Origin: Desulfosporosinus metallidurans
GTDB taxonomy: Bacteria > Bacillota > Desulfitobacteriia > Desulfitobacteriales > Desulfitobacteriaceae
Length of the DNA stretch: 37,608 nucleotides
NCBI RefSeq assembly: GCF_001936615.1
Contig: NZ_MLBF01000045.1
Coordinates: 1-37,608 of the forward strand
Direction of reading: 5' to 3'
Shown piece after piece: positions 16,741 to 24,805 of this stretch (position 1 is the first letter of the stretch; each line of letters opens with the position of its first letter). The position numbers and the translations under genes were made by a program. Under the pieces are notes generated by a model. The model was not told where the DNA came from and did not search any database. It worked only from the letters and a program-made list of their open reading frames with translations.

Positions 16741-16817
16741 TTCTTCCATTATTATCATGATACTAGTTAGTTCGGTATTTGACAATTTTATAGCCATTGA
16801 ATTGCATTTTTCGCAGA

Positions 16818-16850
16818 GGAAAAGGGACTAAGCTCGTGGCCTAATCCCTT
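16818..16850 (-). terminator. intrinsic terminator behind the truncated epimerase gene
   Basis: Arms AAGGGACTAAGC and GCCTAATCCCTT pair through wobbles; TTTTCC follows on the minus strand. The remnant's reading frame runs into it. Confidence 0.65.
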
Positions 16851-17067
16851 CGGCATTAATTAGTTGAGGTTCAATTGTCGATAGATCAAAGAAATTACTG
16901 TGCAGAACTTCAATTAATTTGGGATGTGATACGCCGCACGGGTTTCGGTTGATGACTAACACCTGTTCAACATCTGGATGTATGAGACATTCGTTCAATA
17001 CGCCTTCCCCTACCATGCCAGTAGTTCCTGTGATGATTGCTCGAATTTTCGACCTTGTTGATGTCAT
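16828..17067 (-). pseudogene. NAD(P)-binding epimerase, N-terminal remnant
   Basis: The first ~65 residues are the start of a short-chain NAD(P)-binding epimerase/NmrA-like protein: a Rossmann signature TGTTGMVGEGVL, then HPDVEQVLVINRNPCG and LHSNFFDLS. Intact relatives are about 215 residues. Here the family sequence ends near EPQL and the frame runs into the terminator hairpin at 16818-16850. This is a 3' deletion that brought the original or another terminator close. It has a natural ATG start and AAGGGTGG upstream, so a short peptide may still be made. Enzyme activity is not expected. Confidence 0.75.
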
Positions 17068-17114
17068 CTGATTCCAACCACCCTTCGTCTTGTCATAAAT
17101 TAGCTAACCCTTGT

Positions 17115-17870
17115 TTAATTATTTGCCGTAATAATTTCTTTTAATGTGACATTTTCGTTCAAATAACGTGCATTTGGATTACTTTCTTTTTTTAATCGGA
17201 TCGCCTTTTGCGGACAAAGGTTTATACACGCCAGACAAAATTCGCAATTCCCCCCATATGCTGGTTTATGCTCATCAAGTTTTATATTGTTACGCGGGCA
17301 AACCTTTACACACGTCCCACATTGATTACAGTCGTTCCCGACAGAAAAATCTTTATCGGTATTAAAGTTTGGGTTTCTTTTGTAGAAATACTGAATGGCT
17401 TTGGTCAACATTGAATCTGTGAATGACCCATTCCTGATATATCGCTTCTTTTGATTCACGTCATTTAACAAACGGCTCAAATTTTCTTCAGTATATTTCT
17501 TTTTCATCTTTTGCTTCTCAATATTAAAAAATGGTAAAAAGTTATCGATCATGAGTAAACCGTCTGCATATTGAACATGAATATCATTTTCCTCAGCATA
17601 CCGTACAAACCAATTAACGCCGCCTGCAAGCTTGTTACCATAGGTCATGATGACAAAAATATAAGGGCTCTTAAGGGTGATCTTCTCAATAAATTCCCGG
17701 ACAATCTTTGGAGCTGCAAAGCCGTAACAGGGAAATATAAGGCCTATCTTTTCGTCTTCGAAATGGAATTGATCACCCTTTAAGACGTTTGGTATCGAAT
17801 AAATTTCTCCCCCAAATCTTTTTGCAACATCTAAACTGTTGCCAGTAGCTGTAAAATAAAACACTTTCAT
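17115..17870 (-). CDS. EFR1-family protein: flavodoxin fold plus 2[4Fe-4S] ferredoxin
   Basis: 251 residues. The N-terminal flavodoxin-like domain starts MKVFYFTATGNSLDVAKRFG, with the FMN phosphate-binding TATGNS loop. The C-terminus has two [4Fe-4S] motifs, CNQCGTCVKVCP and CEFCLACINLCP. Such proteins shuttle electrons in anaerobes; the physiological partner is unknown. The start is firm, with GGAGGT five nt before ATG 17870. It lies downstream of an arsR-family gene on the same strand with a 165-bp gap. A dyad at 17991-18007 in that gap resembles the one upstream of the regulator gene, so both are probably controlled by the ArsR protein. Confidence 0.9.
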   Translation of the reverse strand: MKVFYFTATGNSLDVAKRFGGEIYSIPNVLKGDQFHFEDEKIGLIFPCYGFAAPKIVREFIEKITLKSPYIFVIMTYGNKLAGGVNWFVRYAEENDIHVQYADGLLMIDNFLPFFNIEKQKMKKKYTEENLSRLLNDVNQKKRYIRNGSFTDSMLTKAIQYFYKRNPNFNTDKDFSVGNDCNQCGTCVKVCPRNNIKLDEHKPAYGGNCEFCLACINLCPQKAIRLKKESNPNARYLNENVTLKEIITANN

Positions 17871-17990
17871 AATGTACCTCCATTAATTTTATCTTTCGTC
17901 GTCGAATAGAATTCAAACACATGAATGTTCGAAATACCCCAATACTTCTTATGGGTGAAAATAGATGTTTAAGGGTTAATACTTTTATAG

Positions 17991-18007
17991 TTTCATAACT
18001 ATCGAAA
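17991..18007. promoter_or_regulatory. putative ArsR operator upstream of the EFR1 gene
   Basis: An imperfect palindrome TTTCATAACTATCGAAA shares the 12-bp core ATAACTATCGAA with the perfect dyad at 18360-18379 in front of the arsR-family gene. Confidence 0.55.
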
Positions 18008-18035
18008 CGTTATGCATTTTTAAAGCTGCGCTAAA

Positions 18036-18332
18036 TTATTGCTTCTGTAATGATAACAACTTGCTAACTTCCTCAATTAACTCTTCATTTACTTTGCAGA
18101 TCAAAAATTTTCCTTTTTTCTCTGTACTAATTAAATCGGCATTCACTAATTCTTTGATATGATGTGAAATAGTCGGAGCACCAATATTCAACGAACTGAT
18201 GATATCCGTAACAAAGCATTCCGAATCGGTTGGAAAACTAGATTCATGCGTCTCAGCGATTTTAAAATACAATTCCAGTCTATTGGGATTCGATAGTGCC
18301 TTAAATATCTTTGCCGCTTTTTTCGTGTCCAT
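18036..18332 (-). CDS. ArsR/SmtB-family transcriptional regulator
   Basis: 98 residues with the compact winged-helix fold: AKIFKALSNPNRLELYFKI (helix alpha-1/2 signature) and recognition helix APTISHHIKELVNADLI, then a beta wing (STEKKGKFLICKV). The classical alpha-3 metal site (CxCx) is absent. The only Cys are C39 and one in the wing, so the inducer may be something other than As/Cd. ATG start 7 nt after GGAG. A perfect dyad lies 28 bp upstream (18360-18379), which suggests autorepression. The downstream EFR1 gene is the likely second target. Confidence 0.88.
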   Translation of the reverse strand: MDTKKAAKIFKALSNPNRLELYFKIAETHESSFPTDSECFVTDIISSLNIGAPTISHHIKELVNADLISTEKKGKFLICKVNEELIEEVSKLLSLQKQ

Positions 18333-18359
18333 ATTCCAACTCCAAACTCATGCTATAAC

Positions 18360-18379
18360 GATTCGATAACTATCGAATC
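18360..18379. promoter_or_regulatory. putative ArsR operator upstream of arsR-family gene
   Basis: Perfect inverted repeat with 9-bp arms GATTCGATA / TATCGAATC around AC, in the expected promoter position of the minus-strand regulator gene. Confidence 0.65.
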
Positions 18380-18654
18380 AATTGTAACTTTTCTCAATGC
18401 TCCTGTCAATAGCTCGCTTCACTGCCAACATTTTATGGCCCTCCAATTTGGATAACTAGAGTCTGCTTCGACTCTGTTCCTTTTAACCCCGGCGTTCAGG
18501 TTCAAATTCCTGATCGGGTGACTATGTTGTATGAGTAGGCAGGATTAATGAGATAGAATCAGTTGATCGAAGCAGGTAAATCTTCAAACATTTTTGGTAA
18601 GTCCTTACGTCAATTTAGTAGGGGCAAAGGTTATTGCCAGCGTTATTGCTTCCC
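18380..18654. other. intergenic, no gene assigned
   Basis: GTTCAGGTTCAAATTCCTGA near 18505 looks superficially like a tRNA T-arm, but the loop is one base too long and no acceptor, D or anticodon arms are present. A short hydrophobic frame on the plus strand (about 18595-18690) has no recognisable family. Confidence 0.4.
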
Positions 18655-19065
18655 TCATCGTTCCCATTGCGTATTCCGTAAGCTGTTTTTCCAGATTCCT
18701 AGAAACAGGATAAGCCCTACTATACAGGCGAATGCTTCGGAAATTGTATTAGCCCAAATAACTCCATTAACTGCAAATAGCATATTTCCTAAAATCAAAA
18801 TAAGGATAAAGGCGCTGCCCCTAACCACAGACATAACTGAGGATTGCACCTCCTTTCCAAACGCTTGAAAGATGCTTGTAAAAAGTGCGGATAAGCCGGC
18901 AAAAATGGTGGAGCAAAGCTGCGCCACAAGAATGGTTTGCCCGATGGCAATGACCTCAGCATCAATACTAAAGACACCAATGACCTGCGCTCTACCGAAC
19001 TTTCTTAGACACCGCTTATCCTGATTTCCTTCTGACTCATCAGTTAATACCCACTCCACCCTCAA
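18655..19065 (-). pseudogene. MATE-family efflux transporter, C-terminal remnant
   Basis: About 110 codons match the last three or four helices of a MATE (multi antimicrobial extrusion) transporter: IGQTILVAQLCSTIFAGLS, then LFTSIFQAFGKEVQSSVMSV and GVIWANTISEAFACIVGL. The stop is in the expected place. The N-terminal three quarters, about 330 residues, are missing. The first ~25 residues of the open frame (MRVEWVLTDESEGNQDKR) do not belong to the family. It is a 5'-deleted, presumably inactive gene. Confidence 0.75.
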
Positions 19066-19416
19066 TCACTCTTCAACGCAAAAACAAAATGCGCTGGTGT
19101 GAGAATTTCTATCAAATTTCTATCACTTCTCAACCAACGCATTAATATTTGTTCATTAAATTCTTTTAGACCATAACACTTACAATGAAGTACGCCAACG
19201 TGCCCTGTCCGTATAAAAGAGCTATATTTGTTATAGTCATTCTACCGTGACCACAGTGACCTGACTCTGAAATATAAGGCACACGACATACTTACAATGA
19301 ATAACTGCCTCGCATGAGTCATTCCCCTTTCTTATAGAAATTTGCATTTTTCCGTCCCATAACCTAGGATTTTATCATGTTTATTCCACCTTAGCGCCGG
19401 GTGCCTCAGCGGTTGA
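19066..19416. other. intergenic region with one long dyad
   Basis: Arms AATGCGCTGGT...TGAGAA and TTCTCAACCAACGCATT (19088-19143) form a ~17-bp stem with one bulge around a ~21-nt loop. No T-run follows, so it is not a standard terminator. It could be a protein site or the relic of an inverted repeat. I see no gene in this interval and no terminator directly after lon. Confidence 0.45.
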
Positions 19417-21765
19417 TTAATCTTGTTGATCTATTAGCTTGGTGAAAAATCCTGGTCCTGTCAAGACTTGTTCAATTTTAGGCAAAGCGATTCCTAACGC
19501 CTCTTTCAATACATCTTCGATAGTTTCTACCGCTACAATTTTAATCTTATTTTTAACTTCTTCTGGGACATCCTTTAGATCGGGAACATTATCTTTGGGA
19601 ATCAAGGCTTTGGTGATACCAGCACGTTCCGCAGCTATCAATTTTTCTTTTAATCCCCCGATCGGAAGAACAACACCTCTAAGCGTGATCTCCCCCGTCA
19701 TGGCGAGTTTCGCGTCCACCATGATACCGGTAATCAAAGAAGCAAATGCTGTAAATAGGGCGATTCCTGCTGACGGCCCATCCTTGGGAACGGCTCCGGA
19801 CGGTACATGAACATGTAAATCTTTATCTTTAAACTGAATGGCATTCATTGGCAACCGAGATTTCAGAAGACTTAAAGCAATCCTTGCCGATTCCTTCATA
19901 ACATCTCCTAACTGACCTGTTAAGAGGATGTGATCGTTTCCAGGCATTTCTGTTGCTTCGATAAACAGAATCTCGCCCCCCACCGGCGTCCACGCTAATC
20001 CAGTGACAACGCCCGGTGGATTAATTTCCTGAGCCATGTCATGCCTGGACATTTTTCTGCCGAGAATCTCCTCCAAGGCATCCGCTTCAACAACATAAGG
20101 TTTTTCAATGATTCCAAGTACAATCTTTTCCACGACACTTCTGGCAATGGCAGCCAATTGTTTTTTCAGTCCCCTGACCCCGGCCTCCATGGTGTAGTCT
20201 GAAATGATGTTCTTTAAGGTTTCATCACTGACTTGGACATCAGCTTCCGTTAAGCCATGTTCTTCTAGTGCTTCCTTAATTAAATGATTTTTACCAATGT
20301 TAAACTTTTCATTCGTTGTATAGCTTGAAAGCTGGATGATTTCCATGCGGTCCAGCAAGGGACCAGGAATGTTTTCCAGGGAGTTTGCGGTTGCAATAAA
20401 AAATACGTTGGACAAATCGTAAGGCAAATCCAAATAATGATCTGTAAAGGTATTGTTTTGTTCAGGGTCCAACACCTCGAGTAACGCACTTGCTGGGTCC
20501 CCGTTATAACCGGTCATTAATTTATCCACTTCGTCTAAAACCATAACAGGATTCATTACCCCAGCCTTTTTGATGCTTTGAAGGATGCGACCTGGCATTG
20601 CACCTACATAAGTTCTGCGGTGCCCACGGATTTCAGCCTCGTCGCGGATACCGCCCAGACTGAGTCTCGTATATTTTCGACCCAATGCTCCCGCGATGCT
20701 CTTACCCAGGCTTGTTTTCCCTGTTCCAGGAGGACCCACGAGCAGAAGAATAGAACCATGTTTATCTTTCTTTAATTGCATGACCGCAAGATGCTGTATG
20801 ATACGGTCCTTTACTTTTTCCAGGCCATAATGCTGCTCATCTAGGATACGCCGGGCTTCTCCAATATCGACGGGTTTCTCCGCCTTCATTTCCCAAGGTA
20901 GTTGTACAAGAAGATCTAGATAATTTTGAATCACATTATAATCCGAGCTTGCAGGATTCTGACTTTCCAGTTTGCTTAACTCTTCTAGTGAAGCTGTTTG
21001 AATCTCTTCAGGCATGTGTGCCTCTTCAATGCGTGTTTTATAATCTTTCTTCTTTTTGCCGGCTGGTTCGTCTTCATTCAGTTCTTTCTGAATCTCTCTC
21101 AGCTGTTCCCTCAATACTGCTTCACGATAATTTTTATTCGCTTTTTCGGAAAACCGTTCCGACATTTCAATCTGGAGCTGAATCGCTTCTTTGTAATGCA
21201 AGAAATAATCAATAAATGTCAAACTCCGCTCCTTTAATGACGCTGTTTCCATCAAGGTATATTTCTCTTCCATTGAGAATGGAAGAAACCGTGAGATATA
21301 TCCTATCAGAATATTAAGATCCTTTATCTCATCAATTGCTTTTATAATACCCTCTGACTCTCTGAATTTGGCTCCAATTTGATGAGATATAGTTTGAATA
21401 TAGGTCATCATTTCTTTCTGACCGTTTTCGTTGAGGTCTATGACTTCCTGCGCGGAAACTGTTTTTCCAGTGATCATGCTTTCACCAATGTTGATATCCA
21501 ATACTTCCACACGGTTTAAGACCTTAACTTGAACATGGTATCCTTTTTCGCTGGGGTTCACCTCTAGTATTTCAAGGGCAACGCCTGTTGTGTAGAAATC
21601 CTCCACGTTGATTTCGTGTCGGTCCCTATGCCTCTTTAACGGCAACGCCACAATCTCTTGATTTTTGTCTCGAATACAGGCCAGCTCATCCTCGCTGAAG
21701 CGGTCTATCCTTAATGGATAAGTCATTCCTGGTAATAAAACAAGATTTTCTATTGCTAATATCAT
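19417..21765 (-). CDS. lon: ATP-dependent protease Lon
   Basis: Cytoplasmic AAA+ serine protease that degrades misfolded and regulatory proteins. It has the N-terminal LON substrate-binding domain, a coiled coil, the AAA+ module with GPPGTGKT (356-363, numbered from the upstream ATG at 21801) and VMVLDEVDK, then the protease domain. The Ser-Lys dyad is S677 in KDGPSAG and K720 in GGLKEK. I choose ATG 21765 (MILAIENLVLLPGM) because AGAGGAG lies 11 nt upstream of it. The annotated 21801 ATG falls inside a TetR-type operator. The gene follows tetR on the same strand and carries the same operator, so it is probably an inducible Lon rather than a heat-shock-only one. Confidence 0.95.
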   Translation of the reverse strand: MILAIENLVLLPGMTYPLRIDRFSEDELACIRDKNQEIVALPLKRHRDRHEINVEDFYTTGVALEILEVNPSEKGYHVQVKVLNRVEVLDINIGESMITGKTVSAQEVIDLNENGQKEMMTYIQTISHQIGAKFRESEGIIKAIDEIKDLNILIGYISRFLPFSMEEKYTLMETASLKERSLTFIDYFLHYKEAIQLQIEMSERFSEKANKNYREAVLREQLREIQKELNEDEPAGKKKKDYKTRIEEAHMPEEIQTASLEELSKLESQNPASSDYNVIQNYLDLLVQLPWEMKAEKPVDIGEARRILDEQHYGLEKVKDRIIQHLAVMQLKKDKHGSILLLVGPPGTGKTSLGKSIAGALGRKYTRLSLGGIRDEAEIRGHRRTYVGAMPGRILQSIKKAGVMNPVMVLDEVDKLMTGYNGDPASALLEVLDPEQNNTFTDHYLDLPYDLSNVFFIATANSLENIPGPLLDRMEIIQLSSYTTNEKFNIGKNHLIKEALEEHGLTEADVQVSDETLKNIISDYTMEAGVRGLKKQLAAIARSVVEKIVLGIIEKPYVVEADALEEILGRKMSRHDMAQEINPPGVVTGLAWTPVGGEILFIEATEMPGNDHILLTGQLGDVMKESARIALSLLKSRLPMNAIQFKDKDLHVHVPSGAVPKDGPSAGIALFTAFASLITGIMVDAKLAMTGEITLRGVVLPIGGLKEKLIAAERAGITKALIPKDNVPDLKDVPEEVKNKIKIVAVETIEDVLKEALGIALPKIEQVLTGPGFFTKLIDQQD

Positions 21766-21784
21766 ATAAATCGTCTCCTCTTTC

Positions 21785-21806
21785 ATTAAACGAATGTTCA
21801 TTTAAT
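21785..21806. promoter_or_regulatory. TetR-type operator in the lon leader
   Basis: Arms ATTAAACGA and TCATTTAAT around ATGT differ at one base from a perfect 9-4-9 dyad. It has the same spacing and core as the site upstream of tetR (22509-22530). It sits 20 bp before the lon start codon. Confidence 0.7.
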
Positions 21807-21890
21807 AATCTTTAAATAGGGAAGCGAGCTATTACCCTCGCTTAAGAACTAGAAATCTAATCGTTTGAGACCGAATGAACCTAGCTCAGA

Positions 21891-22466
21891 CTAGATTTTA
21901 AAATCTTTAAGAAGCGCTTTTTGAATGATATAAATCAACTCGTCCAAACGTTCCATGGCAATGTTTTCAGACTCACAACTTTTCACTGCAATCATTTTTA
22001 CAGGGGCAAACAGAATAGCGTACAAATTATCATTGTTAAAGTTATTTAATATCTTCTGTTTCTTTAAATCCGTCAGCAACTGATTTAAATCCGCCGGTCC
22101 CTTCATCGAACCACAACTGCTCTGAAGAACAGGGCAGGTACTAAATTGTTCAATAAAATGAAAAACTTCTTTGTTTTCAATAATGAAGAAATAATACCGT
22201 CGGATCAATTCCGCAATAATTTCCTCTCCAACCATATTGGGGCTTAAACATTGAAGCAAATATCGAATCGCATCTTCAGAATATTCCCGATAAATTTCTC
22301 TAAGCATGGTCTCCTTATTTTCATAATAGATATATACTGTGGCCGGAGATACGCCAGCGGCCTTTGCTATTTTTGAGATAGATGTGCCCTGGAACCCCTC
22401 CTCCAAAATCAACTGCACCACTGCAATTTTAATGCATCTTTGCTTTTCGTCATCTTTTTTTCTCAT
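21891..22466 (-). CDS. TetR/AcrR-family transcriptional regulator
   Basis: 191 residues. The N-terminal helix-turn-helix is canonical: KIAVVQLILEEGFQGTSISKIAKAAGVSPATVYIYYENKE, here given by its ends at residues 9 and 48. The C-terminal ligand-binding domain (about 55-190) is helical and unassigned. It has three Cys, two of them close together (CPVLQSSC), which could be ligand- or redox-sensitive. Perfect and near-perfect copies of one dyad precede this gene and lon. The simplest model is autorepression plus control of lon. The inducer is not readable. Confidence 0.9.
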   Translation of the reverse strand: MRKKDDEKQRCIKIAVVQLILEEGFQGTSISKIAKAAGVSPATVYIYYENKETMLREIYREYSEDAIRYLLQCLSPNMVGEEIIAELIRRYYFFIIENKEVFHFIEQFSTCPVLQSSCGSMKGPADLNQLLTDLKKQKILNNFNNDNLYAILFAPVKMIAVKSCESENIAMERLDELIYIIQKALLKDFKI

Positions 22467-22508
22467 GCGCGCCGCCTAACTTTTAGATAAAATTGATGAT
22501 AAATCTAT

Positions 22509-22530
22509 AATAAACGATCGTTCGTTTATT
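22509..22530. promoter_or_regulatory. TetR-type operator upstream of tetR
   Basis: Perfect inverted repeat with 9-bp arms AATAAACGA / TCGTTTATT around TCGT, 42 bp before the tetR start. This is the expected autoregulatory site. Confidence 0.75.
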
Positions 22531-22573
22531 GTCAAATGGAATGATTACAAGAACCTGACACTTATCGACAGCC

Positions 22574-23146
22574 TTAATTGATTCGGGAATATTCAACTCC
22601 GATAAAATTATCCGACCATTGCCATGACTTACCTTTTACAAAACCGGTGGTAAGCGCCCAATCATCCAGCTGTTGAACAGATAATCGATGGTCAATAGGC
22701 GGTCCCATTTCCGTAGAAGCCTTGGCCCACTCAATGACCACCAATCGACCGTCCGTTTTAAGAATTCTATTTAACTCACGAAAAAATACAACCGGATCAT
22801 CAACTTCGTGTATAACGAGTGACGTTATAATCCCATCTACCAATTGGTTAGGGAGAGGAAAACGACTTTCTTCGGATTGAAGAACTTTAACATTGGGGAC
22901 CTCTAGCTGAGTGAGACTATTAGTTAGATCGTCAAGCATTTCAGCACGTATATCGAGAGCGTACACTTGCTGTACTTCTTTGGCGAGCGGGATTGTAAAA
23001 AATCCTGTACCACAACCAATATCTGCCCATACATTGTGAGATCCGAGCCCAATGTCCTTCAAAACTAGAGCTGGGGGCAAAATTGCCTCACGTTCTTTGC
23101 TGGTGAGCTTTTTTCGATTCTCAGGATTAAATTTATGTGCCGCCAT
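22574..23146 (-). CDS. class I SAM-dependent methyltransferase
   Basis: 190 residues. Motif I is VWADIGCGTGFFTIPLA (SAM-binding glycine loop). An acidic residue follows beta-2 (YALDIRAEML), and motif post-II is VDGIITSLVIHEVDDP, as in the Methyltransf_11 family. The acceptor substrate cannot be read from sequence; relatives act on small molecules, quinones or arsenite, but no CxC arsenite site is visible. I start at ATG 23146 because GGAGGAGG lies six nt ahead; the longer TTG start at 23161 overlaps that RBS. It lies 61 bp behind a Crp/Fnr-type gene on the same strand, probably one operon. Confidence 0.85.
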   Translation of the reverse strand: MAAHKFNPENRKKLTSKEREAILPPALVLKDIGLGSHNVWADIGCGTGFFTIPLAKEVQQVYALDIRAEMLDDLTNSLTQLEVPNVKVLQSEESRFPLPNQLVDGIITSLVIHEVDDPVVFFRELNRILKTDGRLVVIEWAKASTEMGPPIDHRLSVQQLDDWALTTGFVKGKSWQWSDNFIGVEYSRIN

Positions 23147-23207
23147 AGCTGCCTCCTCCAATCAAGTTCGTAACCATTTGGTACCGCATCCTTTTCAAAA
23201 CTATTCC

Positions 23208-23822
23208 TTACCGCTTTACCCTCTCAATTGATTTTAAGTTTGGAGTTGAGCTGAGGCTATTTGGACTTCTGAAGAGTCTTAACTGCAGGAAGGTCAAACC
23301 TAGATTCACTAGGATACCGTGTTCAGTGGTCTGTCCTTTTTCTCTAGCAGCTTGTATCAAAAAATTCGCTAAACGTTTACCGACATCGCGAAAAACGAGG
23401 TTCTCAATGATTCCTAGAGTGTTTCCCAAGCTTTCTCCTAAAACCTTGACCATGCTAATCAAGATCACCGGATCTTGTAGCATAAAGCTACTAAAGACTT
23501 TAATGTCTATGGTCCAGACAATCGTATCTTCCATTGCTTCTGCAAAAGTACCCGAATGACTACTATAGACATCCCCAGGTTCTAGAAAAGCGATCGTAAA
23601 CTCTTTGCCATTTGGATAACTGAGATAGATTCTAACCTTACCTTTAAGGAGAATTAGTATAAAATCCTCTTGCTTTTCCGGGGTAAAAATACGCTCTTTT
23701 TTTCGGAATGAACGTTCGTGGGCCGATCGATTTAGGGTAAGTAAATGCTGTTCGCTCAAGGCCTTAAGCAGGGGTATCTTAAGCAATTCATCAAGATCAA
23801 TCGGGGATAGCTTAGGTTTCAT
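23208..23822 (-). CDS. Crp/Fnr-family regulator with a degenerate HTH
   Basis: 204 residues. Residues 15-130 form the cyclic-nucleotide-type beta-roll, ending in GDVYSSHSGTF. The dimerisation helix follows (IENLVFRDVGKRLANFLIQAA). Then comes ILVNLGLT, where the HTH should begin. After it the sequence keeps only a ghost of the motif (RSPNSLSSTPNLKS where GTSRQTVSSTLN is normal) and stops early; intact relatives have about 225-235 residues. DNA binding is therefore doubtful. No Fnr-type Cys cluster is visible. ATG with GGGG spaced 8 nt. It could be a decaying gene or a sensor that works without DNA binding. Confidence 0.8.
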   Translation of the reverse strand: MKPKLSPIDLDELLKIPLLKALSEQHLLTLNRSAHERSFRKKERIFTPEKQEDFILILLKGKVRIYLSYPNGKEFTIAFLEPGDVYSSHSGTFAEAMEDTIVWTIDIKVFSSFMLQDPVILISMVKVLGESLGNTLGIIENLVFRDVGKRLANFLIQAAREKGQTTEHGILVNLGLTFLQLRLFRSPNSLSSTPNLKSIERVKR

Positions 23823-24027
23823 CGTTTAAACCCCTTTTTCATACCCATAAATTTAGATAGAGCATATGATATTGCGCACGCCTTGTCAACGACCAATCTT
23901 TTTTTGGCTCAGTAGGTATCGAAAACTCTTGCAAGATTATCTACTGAACTGGCCTGTAAGTGATAAAATGCCAACTGTACCATACAAAATAGGGTTGCCA
24001 ACTCGAGTTATTTCTATAGCAGAATAG

Positions 24028-24066
24028 CTATGCAAATTCTCATTCGCCTTTTAAAACCAATTGAAC
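24028..24066. repeat. 39-bp dispersed repeat, copy 1 (Uma2 promoter region)
   Basis: Begins CTATGCAAATTCTCATTCGC and ends AATTGAAC. It matches 35919-35957 at 38 of 39 positions. Here it lies immediately upstream of, and probably contributes the -35 region to, the Uma2 gene promoter (TATAAT at 24072-24077). Confidence 0.85.
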
Positions 24067-24098
24067 CATGGTATAATTTTACAAAGGAGGTGCTTTAT

Positions 24099-24617
24099 TT
24101 GGAAGAAAAACCATTGGAATTCGAGTTTGAACGTTGGGAACGTATTGATAGTGTAATTTACGATATGACACCACCTCCCTCATCTCAACACCAAGCTATT
24201 GTCGGAAATTTATATGGTGAGTTCTATACTTATCTAAAGGGTAAACAGTGCAAGGCCTTTCCAGCACCTTTTGGGGTTTGGTTGGATGATGAAAATGACA
24301 ACTATGTTGAACCTGATATAACGGTGATATGTGATCAATCAAAGATACACCCGAAAGGCTGTGTCGGTGTTCCAGACCTTGTGGTTGAGGTCTTGAGTCC
24401 GTCAACAGCGTTAAAAGACAAACGAGTCAAATTACGACGCTACCAGTTGTCAGGAGTTCGAGAATACTGGATAGTTGATCCATTGAATAAGATTGTGGAA
24501 GTTTATAATTTTTCCGAGAATGTATTTACTGAACCAGCAGTGTACGGGAAAGACGAAACAATAAACGATGGGATATTGAATGACTTAGCAATTGACTTAC
24601 GCAACATATTTGACTAG
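24099..24617 (+). CDS. Uma2-family (DUF820) PD-(D/E)xK endonuclease-like protein
   Basis: 172 residues. The Uma2 core is present: EPDITVICD (catalytic Asp strand), VPDLVVEVLSPSTALKDKRVK (E-x(n)-K region) and GVREYWIVDP. The fold is a restriction-endonuclease type; cellular role and target are unknown. The TTG at 24099 is chosen because AAAGGAGG lies 8 nt upstream. The longer ATG frame from 24030 merely translates the dispersed repeat. TATAAT at 24072-24077 is the probable -10. A strong terminator follows at 24630. It is a single-gene unit, typical of these mobile, multicopy genes. Confidence 0.88.
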   Translation: MEEKPLEFEFERWERIDSVIYDMTPPPSSQHQAIVGNLYGEFYTYLKGKQCKAFPAPFGVWLDDENDNYVEPDITVICDQSKIHPKGCVGVPDLVVEVLSPSTALKDKRVKLRRYQLSGVREYWIVDPLNKIVEVYNFSENVFTEPAVYGKDETINDGILNDLAIDLRNIFD

Positions 24618-24629
24618 AACGAAGACTGT

Positions 24630-24667
24630 CAAAAGGCTGGAAGCATATTTTTTGCTCCAGCCTTTTG
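24630..24667 (+). terminator. strong bidirectional intrinsic terminator
   Basis: Arms CAAAAGGCTGGAAGCA and TGCTCCAGCCTTTTG pair almost completely with one bulge. A/T runs flank both sides. It closes the Uma2 gene and lies downstream of the minus-strand SWIM remnant. Confidence 0.85.
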
Positions 24668-24805
24668 CATTAAGCCCCTTTAGCCTTCTCTCTTCGTCAC
24701 TTGCTTCGTTTCGGCTTAGTTTCCATTTCAATTCCAAACAGATCACTGATATCCGTATCCTCAATAATCCTCCGACTTTTAACCTTTGATTTTTTAAGAA
24801 ATGTC

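Noticed and set aside
18495..18535. tRNA-like T-arm (GTTCAAATT with pairing flanks)
   Set aside because: The loop is eight bases rather than seven, and no acceptor, D or anticodon stems could be found around it.
24030..24098. N-terminal extension of the Uma2 protein from ATG 24030
   Set aside because: It lies upstream of the promoter -10 and the RBS and simply translates the dispersed repeat.
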